DNA of 25,565 bases from a virus. Below are positions 1 through 8,321 of the stretch, piece after piece. A program made the position numbers and the translations under genes. The stretch is taken from positions 1 through 25,565 of IMG/VR virus record IMGVR_UViG_3300046373_000094. One strand, given 5' to 3'. Numbering within the stretch: the first letter of the stretch is position 1; each line of letters opens with the position of its first letter. Below the pieces are notes generated by a model that was not told where the DNA came from, searched no databases, and saw only the letters and a program-made list of their open reading frames with translations.

Positions 1-3000
1 GCAAGTTCAATGAATTTCTTGGGCGACTCCCTGACCAACTGCTCGAGGTGGCGGCGCATCTCGTCTTCACCGGCATGCTGGCTGTGTTGCTCGACCATCT
101 CGTCACCGATGCGGTCGTAGATGTCTTGGGCCTTCTCGGCCGCCGACTGCGCTTTGCTGCTCTTTTTCTTGGGCGTGGCCGCTGCCTCCCCGGCCTCCTT
201 GGGCATGCCGAAGATGCGGTTGCCGCGACCGATGGCGCCCGCCTTGGTCAGCGCGTCCCTGATCTGCTGCGGCGTGGCATCGTGCGGCACAGTGACGTCG
301 GCGCCAGTCTCGTAATCCTGCACGCCATAATCCCCGATGTGCACCACGCCGTCGCGCACGGAAATGGGTTCGGCGGCATTGGGCAACTTGCCAAGCGAGA
401 GCGATACTGGCTTTTCCTTTGATTTCGTGGCGGGTGGCACCTCTGCTGGCACTTTTGCGGCAGGGGCGGGTTCTGGTGCCGGCGCAACATCGACCGGCGC
501 CGGCTGCGGTTCGGATTTTGGTGCCATTTCTGGCACTTTTTCAGCGACTGGTTCAGCAGCAGTGGCGCCATCGCGTACCTCGGCGCTGGGGAATTCCCTG
601 ACCTCGGCCAGCAGCTTCTTGATGGGCGCGTCGAGCTTGATGACCTTCACCGGCTCGTTGGCGTCCATCTTCGCCAGCCACTGGTGATGGCCGTCGAGCA
701 CATGGTTGTCCGACGACACCAGAATCGAACGGTCGCCGCCTTCGTAATTCTTGGCCTGCTCCACCTTGGCCGGCGAGAACTCGCGCTGCGTCGGTTTCAA
801 GTCGCCGGCGGCCATTTCCATCTGCTCGTGCGGGATCCCGCGCGCCAGAAGGAACTGCGTGAGCGCGCCCCGATGCTCGGCTTTCACCTGGGGCATCTCG
901 GCCCGGTCGACGTTCAGGGTGCCGGAATCGGCCGCGAAGGCATGCCATTCGCTATCGATCTTCTTGCCTTTCAGTTCATCCACGGTGGGCGCGCGCGCCT
1001 CGTCGATGACCTGCTTGGCTTGCAGGTCGGCTGCATTGCGCCGGTCGATCTCGGCCTGCACGGCGTCGCGCGCGGCCTTGTGCTCGTCCGTCCAGCCTTC
1101 GGTCTTGACCTTTGACTTGACGCGGCGCAGGCGGTCCGCCAGTTGGGCGTCAGTCGCCTTTTCCAGCGGGTTCAGTGCAGGCTTTTCGTTCAAGCTTGCA
1201 AGGTGCTCATGGATTGGGACGGCCTCATATTTTTCCGTATTGAGGGCATCAACCTTCTTTTTATCGAAGGTTTCCATGATGATCTTGCCAGTGCCTTTTT
1301 CCTTGAGCACCCAGCTTGCTGGGTTGTCGATCAACGGATTGCCAGTTTTGGCTTTCAGTGCAGGCTTGCCGTCGGCGGCTCCACTTGCAGCATCATCACT
1401 TTTTGCATTGCCGACTCGGCTTGTGGCATCAGGTGCTCCGGTATCTCGTGCTGCTCGCAGTACATCTCGATCAGCATGAGCTCCGTTTCCGACAGCTGGC
1501 TCGTTTCCACCAGCAGGCTGATCGCTTCGTCCTCCGACATCGCCCGCTCGCCCCACATCGACACTGTTTCCGCTTCCATTGCCACTCTCCTGATGGGGTT
1601 GCAGAAGGAACTTGCCATCGCGCTCGACGATTTCATGCGTGATGGCCGTCTTTTCGGCCAGGCGGGGCGCCATCTTGCGTGCTTCTTCGATGGTGGCAAA
1701 CGGCCCGGATGAAGTTGGTTCTTCGGCCAGTTTCACGCTGGCGTCGCGGGCTTCCTTTGCGCGCGCGCCAATTTCCTTCTCGATGGCCTTGCGCTGGTCG
1801 ACCAGTTCGGGCGTGCGTGCCTCTTTGATAGCATTGGCTACTTGGCGCAGCTGCTCGCGCAGGTCGTCGGTCGACAGGCTTTCCAGTGGCGGCGGCGCTG
1901 GTGCTTCCACTGGCGCGGGCGGCATCTCGGGCGGCGCAGCCGGATTGATGGCGTGATCGGCGGCGGCGACTTGCACGGCGGCTGACAGCGGGCCGGCAGG
2001 CGCAATAACGGCATTATCAGGATGGATTGTCGCGATTTTTACACCGTTTACAAACGGCGACGCATTTGCCGCAGGAATCAAACCGAGAGCCCCACTCTCA
2101 CTGCGCCATAGCGTCATCGGTGCACCGAGAGCGTTTGTCCGCTCTTGCGCCTTCATTACCGAAGATGCGACAACATTAGGCGGGGTGCCAGGGGTTGAAT
2201 ACGCTTGATAGACAGCGCGTTTTGCTTCCAGTTGCGAGTCTTCCGTAACAGATTCAGAGTGCGCGGGATCAACTGGCGTGATGGTTCCGTCGGCGCCGAG
2301 TTGGTGGACGATACCGTCGTCGCCCATGATATGAAGCATGTCAGGTTCAGGCGCGACTGGCACGGCCGCATGCACGGCAGCCGACAGGGGGCCGGTGGGC
2401 GTGACGGGCGCGGCAGGTGCTTCGTCCAGCGGTCGAACGGCGCGCAGTTGGTCGGCCACCGAACCGCCACGCGGCGCGGCTGATGGGGCCACAGACTGGG
2501 CCTGCGCCTGTTCTGGGATGGGTGCATGATCGACGGCAGGCACTGGGGCTGGCTGGGCGGCAGGTTCGCCAGCGATGGCATGCCCAGCCATGTGGCCAGC
2601 GCGCAGGGCCCCAAAGCCCAGCGCTTGCGCGGCCATGTCCTTGGGGTCGATCCATGGCGCGTCATTCTTCTGGCCGGCCAGCAGGTCGGTGCCCTTGTCG
2701 ATGACCGAATTGGCAGCCGAGAATGCCACGCCCTCGCCAGCTGCCTGGCCAAGACCGGCTGCGGCGCCGGCCAGGCCGCCCGCGCCTTCCGAGGCAATTT
2801 TACCCATGACGGCACCGACACCGCGGGCAGCCACGGTGGGCATGACCAAGTTGATGCCTGCCGCCTCGGCAGCATGGATCACGGCCAGATTCTGGCTTGC
2901 GCCCTTGGCAATCTGGGCCTTGTAGGTGTCGCGTGCGGCCGGCATGGCGAACACGCCAGCGTTGACCAGCAGCTGGGCCAGCGCATCAGGCGGCGCGGCC

Positions 3001-4289
3001 AGTGCGGGCGCCACACCGCCGACCAGCGCCGACGCCTTGCCGGTGATGGTGTCGCCGCCCAGTTCCTTCATGCGTGCCTCGATGGCAGCGCGGGTATCGT
3101 CCAGTTCCTTGGCCGTGTCGTCCATGCCCAGCGCAGACGCGCCTGCTGCGCCGAACCCGGCCAGGCCAGCCATCGCGCCGCCGATCACGTTGCCGCCCAC
3201 TGTATTGACGATGCCGGGATCAGTTGCCGGTGCACCGGCAGGATTGATCGGCTGCTGGTTTGCCGGCATCGCCTGCACCACGCCCTGATTCTTCGCCTGC
3301 AGTTTCTTGTTCAGTTTGGCGTTGAACGTCGCTTCGGGGCTGCCCATCTCGGCAAACTTGTCCTGCACGGCGTTGCCGCGCGCCTGGTTGCGGGCTTCCT
3401 GGTCCTTGTCGTACTGGGCCATGGCTGCCTGAATCGCCGCGGTCGATGCCTGCGGGTTCAGCGCCTGTAAGGTTTCCTGGTACTGCGAGCGCGGCAACTG
3501 GGTCGAGAAACGGTTCTGCTGCGCATCGCTTGGGCCCGGCTTGTCCGTGTTGTTGGCGCCCGTTGGCGTGCTGCTGTCGCTGTCGTCGGCGGCCTGTGCT
3601 GGGTAGAGCGCATCTGCAATCTTGGCGGCCTTGTCCAGCACGGCAGGGCCATAGGCGGCGGTATCCGGCCCCCAGCCCTTGCGATCCGGGCCGGCGAAGT
3701 GTTCGCGCACGGCGTCCGTCATCGACTGGCCAGCATCCAGGCGCTCGCGCAACTGCTTCGCCGCGGCGGGAATGGCCTGGTTCGGATCGAACGGGTTGAT
3801 TTTCAGGCCGTCAGCGGTCGCGTCGATGTACTGCATGATGCCCTTGGCGCGCCCGTACTTGGTCGGCGTCTTGCCGATCGATTGCGGATCATAGCCCGAT
3901 TCCTGGTGCGCCAGCGCCATCAGCACGTTCACCGGGACATCAAAGGCCTTGGCCGAGCCTTCAAAGACGCCGCGCAGCTTGTCGGGAGGCAGCAGGGAGG
4001 CGTCCGCAGATGCCTTGCCAGCGGCGCGGGCTGGTGCTGGACCAGATGCAGATGGCTGTGCAGGGGTGGAGACGCCAGCGGCGGCAGGCAGCGCTACCGC
4101 ATCGGGCGTATCGTCATCTTCCTCGTCGTCATCCAGCGCTGGGGTCGCATCGTCCTTGGCTGCTTGCGCTTGCGCAGCGGCGCGCAGTGTAGGCTTTCCC
4201 GCTTCGGTCACGCGGCGCACTGTCGCATCCACGTCATCCAGATTGTCGTCGGCGCTAGGTAAAACCATGGATGATTTGGACGTCGGCAC
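1..4289 (-). CDS. Giant ejected protein with transglycosylase and ParB-like segments, C-terminus outside window
   Basis: I checked this frame codon by codon from 4289 to the left edge: 1,429 codons with no stop. GTG 4289 has AAGG seven bases upstream; ATG 4268 lacks one. After an acidic start, residues about 107-229 form a soluble lytic transglycosylase domain: ALAHQESGYDPQSIG with catalytic Glu130, then GIMQYIDATADG. Gly/Ala-rich segments (about 365-395 and 470-580) resemble pore-forming ejection proteins. A Pro/Ala linker follows. Residues about 983-1033 hold a module with WVLKEKGTGKIIMETFD and YEAVPIHEHL. Near 1199, DNHVLDGHHQWL is a ParB-like motif. This fits polyvalent proteins injected with phage DNA (Bcep22-like giants). 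Confidence 0.88.
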   Translation of the reverse strand, partial: MPTSKSSMVLPSADDNLDDVDATVRRVTEAGKPTLRAAAQAQAAKDDATPALDDDEEDDDTPDAVALPAAAGVSTPAQPSASGPAPARAAGKASADASLLPPDKLRGVFEGSAKAFDVPVNVLMALAHQESGYDPQSIGKTPTKYGRAKGIMQYIDATADGLKINPFDPNQAIPAAAKQLRERLDAGQSMTDAVREHFAGPDRKGWGPDTAAYGPAVLDKAAKIADALYPAQAADDSDSSTPTGANNTDKPGPSDAQQNRFSTQLPRSQYQETLQALNPQASTAAIQAAMAQYDKDQEARNQARGNAVQDKFAEMGSPEATFNAKLNKKLQAKNQGVVQAMPANQQPINPAGAPATDPGIVNTVGGNVIGGAMAGLAGFGAAGASALGMDDTAKELDDTRAAIEARMKELGGDTITGKASALVGGVAPALAAPPDALAQLLVNAGVFAMPAARDTYKAQIAKGASQNLAVIHAAEAAGINLVMPTVAARGVGAVMGKIASEGAGGLAGAAAGLGQAAGEGVAFSAANSVIDKGTDLLAGQKNDAPWIDPKDMAAQALGFGALRAGHMAGHAIAGEPAAQPAPVPAVDHAPIPEQAQAQSVAPSAAPRGGSVADQLRAVRPLDEAPAAPVTPTGPLSAAVHAAVPVAPEPDMLHIMGDDGIVHQLGADGTITPVDPAHSESVTEDSQLEAKRAVYQAYSTPGTPPNVVASSVMKAQERTNALGAPMTLWRSESGALGLIPAANASPFVNGVKIATIHPDNAVIAPAGPLSAAVQVAAADHAINPAAPPEMPPAPVEAPAPPPLESLSTDDLREQLRQVANAIKEARTPELVDQRKAIEKEIGARAKEARDASVKLAEEPTSSGPFATIEEARKMAPRLAEKTAITHEIVERDGKFLLQPHQESGNGSGNSVDVGRAGDVGGRSDQPAGGNEPAVGNGAHADRDVLRAARDTGAPDATSRVGNAKSDDAASGAADGKPALKAKTGNPLIDNPASWVLKEKGTGKIIMETFDKKKVDALNTEKYEAVPIHEHLASLNEKPALNPLEKATDAQLADRLRRVKSKVKTEGWTDEHKAARDAVQAEIDRRNAADLQAKQVIDEARAPTVDELKGKKIDSEWHAFAADSGTLNVDRAEMPQVKAEHRGALTQFLLARGIPHEQMEMAAGDLKPTQREFSPAKVEQAKNYEGGDRSILVSSDNHVLDGHHQWLAKMDANEPVKVIKLDAPIKKLLAEVREFPSAEVRDGATAAEPVAEKVPEMAPKSEPQPAPVDVAPAPEPAPAAKVPAEVPPATKSKEKPVSLSLGKLPNAAEPISVRDGVVHIGDYGVQDYETGADVTVPHDATPQQIRDALTKAGAIGRGNRIFGMPKEAGEAAATPKKKSSKAQSAAEKAQDIYDRIGDEMVEQHSQHAGEDEMRRHLEQLVRESPKKFIEL
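1355..1579 (-). CDS. Nested 74-aa gene inside the giant gene
   Basis: This frame starts at ATG 1579 with AGGAG seven bases upstream and ends at TGA 1355, in a different frame from the giant gene. By my count, 60 of 74 codons (81%) end in G or C, the bias of real genes here, while the giant frame over the same bases has 26 of 74 (35%). The product is acidic and helical (MSEDEAISLLVETSQL, ETELMLIEMYCEQHEIP), unlike a shadow frame. The giant frame here encodes a Gly/Ser/Asp/Asn-rich linker. No family is recognised. Other explanations are two compensating frameshifts in the giant gene or a sequencing error pair, but the ribosome site exactly at the bias switch favours a gene. Confidence 0.6.
   Translation of the reverse strand: MEAETVSMWGERAMSEDEAISLLVETSQLSETELMLIEMYCEQHEIPEHLMPQAESAMQKVMMLQVEPPTASLH
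1971..2002 (-). repeat. Imperfect direct repeat in the giant gene, copy 2
   Basis: This 32-base segment encodes part of PAGPLSAAVQ in the giant protein and matches 2370-2401 at 26 of 32 bases. The copies are 399 bases apart, exactly 133 codons, so exchange between them would keep the frame. Confidence 0.6.
2370..2401 (-). repeat. Imperfect direct repeat in the giant gene, copy 1
   Basis: This segment encodes part of PTGPLSAAVHA and pairs with the copy at 1971-2002. The DNA between the two has clearly lower GC (about 55% in the lines counted, against over 70% just to the right), suggesting the module between them has a separate origin. Confidence 0.6.
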
Positions 4290-4323
4290 GATGTAGCCTT
4301 GTGGAAATTTCGGGAATGGTCAG

Positions 4324-4352
4324 ATTCTATCCGGTTTGGAAGTGGAACAGAA
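4324..4352 (-). promoter_or_regulatory. Possible promoter for the giant gene
   Basis: In the 80-base gap after the terminator, TAGAAT (4329-4324, minus strand) matches the sigma-70 -10 box at five of six positions. The hexamer 17 bases upstream, TTCTGT, is a poor -35. A phage or host activator might compensate. The case rests mainly on the need for a promoter here. Confidence 0.25.
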
Positions 4353-4369
4353 CCATTATTGCCTTAATG

Positions 4370-4392
4370 AAAAAGCCGCCTCGTAGGGCGGC
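4370..4392 (-). terminator. Rho-independent terminator before the giant gene
   Basis: On the minus strand GCCGCC (4392-4387) and GGCGGC (4380-4375) pair around a six-base loop and are followed by TTTTT. It ends the tail and ejection unit, so the giant gene downstream needs its own promoter or read-through. Confidence 0.85.
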
Positions 4393-4413
4393 CTGTTGCA
4401 GAGAGGGAACGGT

Positions 4414-5898
4414 TTAGCGGTAGTCCATCTTGTTTGTGGCCGCGTTCCAGACCGGGATGCCTTTTGGCCTTGCTGCCGATGGAGATACGCCACCGGCAGT
4501 TACCGGGTTGACCGGTGCAGTGCGGGCGCTCCGCGATGGAGCATTGGCGCCGCCGCCCTGGCCGTAAATCGATGACATCGCCGCATCGACTTTGCCCGTG
4601 AAGGTTGGGTCATTCGGCTTGGCGCCGCTGTCGATCAGGCTCTTGGCGATGGTAGCGCGACGCTCAACGGGGTCTGTGACCTTGCGGAACTGGTCGGCCT
4701 TGAGTAGCGACGGTAACATCTGGCGCACTTCGTCCTCGCCGTAGCCGTTGGAGCGCAGGGCATCCATCTTTCCATTCACTTCGTCCTTGACGGCCTGCGA
4801 GGCATTGGCGGCATCGAGTTGAGCGTTCGTCTTCGCCAGTTCCAGACGCCCGGCTTGTTTGGTCGCTTCCAGATCGGCTTGCTGCTTGCCTTTCAGGGCT
4901 TGTACGGTCACTTGACGGTTTGCCACGGCAATCTGGCCTTGCGCCTGGCGCTTGGCAACTTCTTTCGCCATGGCCAGCTTGGCGTCGTTAGACTCGTCCG
5001 TCCGGTAGTCCTCGTATTTCTTTTCAAACGCTGCTTGCGGCGAGCTCGCGGCCAGGCCAAGCTGGATCATGTTCTTGTCGATGGGCACGGTTGCCACTTT
5101 GCCCGTGGCATCGTCCTTGTAGGTCAGGTTGAAACTGTCGACGCTGCCATCCTTGTTGGTGACAGGTTCGGTACTGACGACGGTTTTGCCGGCAAAGGCA
5201 TCCGGGTTGGCATCCTGAATGTGCTTGACTGCGTTGTCATAGTCGCCAATCTGCGATGCACTGAAAGCCTGCATCCAACTCTTGGCCTTGGCCTGGTTAT
5301 CCTTATTCTGGCTCCACTTGGTCCAGGCATCTGCCATTTCAGGATTGCCTTGCGCCAGATAGGCCTCCTGCATCTTCGGCACCAGCGTTTTTTGCAGGAG
5401 ATCGTTCAGGTTTGGCGCCTGGTTCTTGGCATGCGCCTGCGCCGCTGCTAGGTCATCAAAGCCCTGATCGCCCACCATAAAACGCTTGCCGCCCTTGATC
5501 GTGATGCCAGCGGCGGGCGCGGCGTTCGGATCAGCGCCGGCCACCGGCACCGACGACAGTTCGCCAGTGTTCAAGGCATCGGGCGCGGCCACTGGCACCG
5601 TTGTCATGCCGCCCGTGTCCTGCGGTGCGACGCCTTGCATGGCCGGGCTGGTGGCCAGGCTGGTGTTGACGGGTGCCGCGTTCGGGTCGGCGCTGGCCTG
5701 CGGATTGGCCGTCAGGTTGTCCATGTCGCCATTGTCCTGAATCTGCGGCGTGCCGGCCGCCTGCATGGCGCGGGCCTCGGCAATGCCCTGGGCGCGCACC
5801 TTGGCAATCTGGTCCTGCTGGATCAGGTCATTGATGCGCTGGCCGGCTTCCAGGCCCTGCGTCAGTCCGCCAGCGAACCCGCCGAAATTGAACGTCAT
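4414..5898 (-). CDS. Second internal virion / ejection protein
   Basis: The 494-residue protein starts in an ATGA overlap with the reductase-like gene, with AGGAG upstream. It opens with FNFGGFAGGLTQGLEAGQRIND, a glycine-rich start like those of podophage ejection proteins. There is a Pro/Ala/Asn-rich stretch (about 50-130, with ADPNAAPVN and ADPNAAPAA repeats). A mixed domain and a long helical region (QAAFEKKYEDYRTDESNDAKL to LDAANASQAVKDEVNG) follow, then a disordered tail. It probably travels in the capsid and is delivered with DNA, like T7 gp15. No enzyme motif is seen. A terminator follows 20 bases after the stop. Confidence 0.75.
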   Translation of the reverse strand: MTFNFGGFAGGLTQGLEAGQRINDLIQQDQIAKVRAQGIAEARAMQAAGTPQIQDNGDMDNLTANPQASADPNAAPVNTSLATSPAMQGVAPQDTGGMTTVPVAAPDALNTGELSSVPVAGADPNAAPAAGITIKGGKRFMVGDQGFDDLAAAQAHAKNQAPNLNDLLQKTLVPKMQEAYLAQGNPEMADAWTKWSQNKDNQAKAKSWMQAFSASQIGDYDNAVKHIQDANPDAFAGKTVVSTEPVTNKDGSVDSFNLTYKDDATGKVATVPIDKNMIQLGLAASSPQAAFEKKYEDYRTDESNDAKLAMAKEVAKRQAQGQIAVANRQVTVQALKGKQQADLEATKQAGRLELAKTNAQLDAANASQAVKDEVNGKMDALRSNGYGEDEVRQMLPSLLKADQFRKVTDPVERRATIAKSLIDSGAKPNDPTFTGKVDAAMSSIYGQGGGANAPSRSARTAPVNPVTAGGVSPSAARPKGIPVWNAATNKMDYR

Positions 5899-6659
5899 GG
5901 CTGTTTCTCCTGTATCGGCGCGAGCGCCTGGTTAAATTGTGCGATGTGGGGCGCCGCGGCCCGCATGATGAGGTCAAGGCGCTTTTGCACGATGGCATGT
6001 TCAAACGGATGATGCTGGGCTAGGTAGGCGGCGTGCCCTTCTTCCCAGTAGGCCGTGCAGGTAAGGCAGTCCGGCGCCGAGTTGAGCGTGTCGTAAAAGC
6101 GGGGGATCGGCGCGCCCTGCGAGCGCAGGTAGGCCATGACGTCGGCACTGGTCCAATCCTCGATCGGGAACAGCAGTTCGGCGCCATACTCGCGCGTGCC
6201 GGACCGGCTCGACGACTTGAGCTTGTCGGCGTTCTTCTGTCCGCGGATGATGAGCGTGATACCGTCGGCCAGCATGGCCTTTTGCATCGGCAGCATGATG
6301 ACGTTGATGCAGCAGGTATAGCGGTCCTGAATGGCCGGCATGATGCTGCCGCTGACCAGCCGCCCCACGGGCGTGGCCGACGTCGGCACCAGGTCGGATG
6401 GGATGCCGAAGCGCTCGATGTGGCCTGGCTGGTCGCCCAGCACTTCCACGAAATGCGGGATCCAGGTGCGCAACTGCGCCATCAGGGCGATCGTCTCGGG
6501 CATGGCCGCGCCCGTGTTGACCCAGTAGACGGTGATGCGGTCCAGCCATGGGCGCAGCAGGTACAGCACCGCGATCGAGTCGCGCCCGCCCGACAATTGC
6601 AGCGCTACCCGGTCATGTCGAGCGAGCGCGCGCATTACCTGGGCGACGTGGAAATCCAT
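5895..6659 (-). CDS. PAPS/APS-reductase-like enzyme with Fe-S cysteine pattern
   Basis: The 254-residue protein belongs to the PP-loop ATP-pyrophosphatase/PAPS reductase group. The adenylate-binding loop is SGGRDS (23-28). RGQKNADK (139-146) and PIEDWTSADVMAYL (165-178) match the family's later motifs. Cysteines 116-117 (RYTCCINV) and 198/201 (CLTC) form CC-X80-CXXC, the arrangement that binds a [4Fe-4S] cluster in APS reductases and DndC-type proteins. The C-terminal catalytic ECGLH of true sulfate reductases is absent. So sulfur transfer or adenylation chemistry is plausible, while sulfate assimilation is doubtful. It is coupled on both sides (TAATG, ATGA) inside the ejection genes. Confidence 0.85.
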   Translation of the reverse strand: MDFHVAQVMRALARHDRVALQLSGGRDSIAVLYLLRPWLDRITVYWVNTGAAMPETIALMAQLRTWIPHFVEVLGDQPGHIERFGIPSDLVPTSATPVGRLVSGSIMPAIQDRYTCCINVIMLPMQKAMLADGITLIIRGQKNADKLKSSSRSGTREYGAELLFPIEDWTSADVMAYLRSQGAPIPRFYDTLNSAPDCLTCTAYWEEGHAAYLAQHHPFEHAIVQKRLDLIMRAAAPHIAQFNQALAPIQEKQP

Positions 6660-7501
6660 TACAGGAACAGCGAGACGCCGGCGCCAGCGATCGAACCCAG
6701 GCCGGACATGTTCGATGCGTTGTTCTGGGCATTGGCGGCGTTGTACGAGGAAATGCCCTGCTGCGCAATCCCGTAGCTGCTATTCATCAGCGAACCTGCG
6801 CTGCTGTTGGCGCCCACCGCACCGCCATAGGCGCCGTTGCGGCTTGCGCTGTTGGCATAAAAATTCTGGTTGGCGCTGGCGTTGTTGCCCACGGCCGAGT
6901 TGCCAGCGTTCGTGCCGATGCCGTAAGCGGACGCCGCCGACGATGCCAGGCCGTTGCCCATGTTGATGGCGTCGCCAGTCAGAGAGATGGCGTTGTTGCG
7001 CACGGTCTGGCGGGCCTGGTTGGCAGCGCCAGCCGAGCCGAGCGCAATCTGCGTGTCGGCGGCCCGCTGGATGCCGGCAAAGCGCCCGCTGTTCGGGTTC
7101 ACGCCCATGCTTTCCATCTGGCGCTGGCTGTCGCCCTGCTGCGCCGCTGCCGCCTGCTGCACGCCGGCCTGGGCAGTCGCTGCTGCCGCATCCTGGTTTG
7201 CCTGCGAGCCGTAGTCCTTGGCCGTGTTGATGAACTGGTCTTGCAGCGGCTGGAAAGTCGAAAGGGTGCGCGCGCGGTCCTGCTGCGCCCACTGGTTGGC
7301 CTGGTCCTGCGTGGCCAGTTGCTGGTTGACCACCTTGCCAGTCAAGGCATCGGTCACATCCTGGCGCTTCTGGCCGGCGGCGAATTCATCCTTGGCCTGC
7401 TGCAGCCAGTCCTTGGAAATCTCGGCATTGGCCATAGCCGACTGGCCGATCAGTGGATCAGGCGTGGCCGGTGCTTGTGGGGATGGGCTGTCGCAGCACA
7501 T
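6659..7501 (-). CDS. Internal virion / DNA ejection protein, Ala/Asn/Gln-rich
   Basis: The 280-residue protein lies in a TAATG-coupled chain, with a shared base at each end. After a short N-terminus (MCCDSPSPQAPATPDPLIG) it is helical and low in complexity, rich in Ala, Gln, Asn, Ser and Gly: QQLATQDQANQWAQQDRAR, DAAAATAQAGVQQAAAAQQ, GNSAVGNNASANQNFYANS. Such composition is typical of pilot or ejection proteins (P22 gp7/gp20/gp16 and T7 gp14-15 roles) that leave the capsid and line a channel across the envelope. No enzyme motif is present. The function comes from composition and position, so the specific P22 counterpart cannot be named. Confidence 0.72.
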   Translation of the reverse strand: MCCDSPSPQAPATPDPLIGQSAMANAEISKDWLQQAKDEFAAGQKRQDVTDALTGKVVNQQLATQDQANQWAQQDRARTLSTFQPLQDQFINTAKDYGSQANQDAAAATAQAGVQQAAAAQQGDSQRQMESMGVNPNSGRFAGIQRAADTQIALGSAGAANQARQTVRNNAISLTGDAINMGNGLASSAASAYGIGTNAGNSAVGNNASANQNFYANSASRNGAYGGAVGANSSAGSLMNSSYGIAQQGISSYNAANAQNNASNMSGLGSIAGAGVSLFL

Positions 7502-7986
7502 TATGGATTCTCCCGCGCCGAGCGTTCGGCCTTTTCAGTTTGCAAATTGAGCTTGTAGCCCTCGTATTGTTCCTTGTGCGCGTGCAGGCGCACTAGTTCA
7601 CCCGCTTCCACCGCCCACTCCATGCCGCCCACCAGCCCGGCCGCCGCCGTCACCAGATCCACATAGGACGAGCGCAGGATGTAGGCAATGCGCAGTTCAT
7701 ACTCGGTGGCGCCGCGCTCCATGCGGTTGGCGATGTGCCAGTTCGTGATCGCATTGACCAGCACCGTGCTCAGGGTGGCAAAGTGCTGGGCATAAAACGG
7801 GTTGCGCGGCAGCGTCACCAGCGCCTTGAACATGCGGTCGTTGATGATCTCGGGCGCCAGATCATGGTCGCGGTCGATCATGTCATCCCAGAAGTGCAGC
7901 ACCTCCACCATGGTTTCGATGAAGTCGGCCGCCGCCTGGTCGCCCCGCATGAGTTCAAGCGTCTCTTTTTTCGTGCTGAAAATCAT
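7501..7986 (-). CDS. Hypothetical protein of the ejection-gene cluster, 161 aa
   Basis: ATG 7986 is chosen because a GGGGCGGGG lies just upstream; TTG 7998 is possible. The product is helical and rich in conserved-looking aromatic and acidic residues: EVLHFWDDMIDRDHD, then TLPRNPFYAQHF, then YILRSSYVDLVTAAAGLVGG and HKEQYEGYKLNL. I have seen this pattern (HFWDD.IDRD, LPRNPFY, ILRSSYVDL) in podophage genes next to internal virion proteins, but no function is known to me. The stop shares a base with the next start (TAATG), so the two are translationally coupled and may act together. Confidence 0.75.
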   Translation of the reverse strand: MIFSTKKETLELMRGDQAAADFIETMVEVLHFWDDMIDRDHDLAPEIINDRMFKALVTLPRNPFYAQHFATLSTVLVNAITNWHIANRMERGATEYELRIAYILRSSYVDLVTAAAGLVGGMEWAVEAGELVRLHAHKEQYEGYKLNLQTEKAERSARENP

Positions 7987-8050
7987 GCCCCGCCCCAAGT
8001 GGTTCTAAACTGTCGCCATTGTAGCCATTACCATACCGCTGCGCTATCGG

Positions 8051-8320
8051 TCAATTGCCTTGCAGCATTTTCGCATTGCCCAGCGCATTGGAAATTTGGG
8101 CCAGCAGGTCGTACACGGCGCGCACATCGGCCTGCAGGGCGTTGTACTGGTCCATGGTCGGGGCGGCCGTGACCTGGTCTGACCCCATGGGCCGGTTGGC
8201 CAGCTGCACCAGTTCGCCGCGGCGCACGGCAGACAGCGGGCGTTTCTCGGCGCCGCGCCGGGCCGACAGCAATTCAACCTGCTCTTTCAGGCGCGCCATA
8301 TCCAAGTCGTTCATCGGCAT
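8051..8320 (-). CDS. Small helical protein, 89 aa
   Basis: The start ATG 8320 has GGGA six bases upstream; ATG 8314 is an alternative. It begins two bases after the preceding stop. The sequence shows a short coiled coil (MARLKEQVELLSARRG), a basic Pro-containing middle and a C-terminal helix (MDQYNALQADVRAVYDLLAQI). I know no family. Its position between nozzle and ejection genes suggests a minor virion protein or assembly factor, but a non-structural role is equally open. The ~65 bases after it hold only the next gene's start region. Confidence 0.65.
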   Translation of the reverse strand: MPMNDLDMARLKEQVELLSARRGAEKRPLSAVRRGELVQLANRPMGSDQVTAAPTMDQYNALQADVRAVYDLLAQISNALGNAKMLQGN

Positions 8321-8321
8321 G

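Noticed and set aside
2156-2875. 239-codon minus-strand frame in another frame of the giant gene
   Set aside because: Its Pro/Arg/Ser-rich composition is shadow-like and there is no ribosome site, unlike the nested frame at 1355-1579.
2526-3470. Long plus-strand frame opposite the giant gene
   Set aside because: The minus strand carries a continuous coding frame here with clear domains; the plus frame has shadow composition rich in Arg, His, Gly and Cys.
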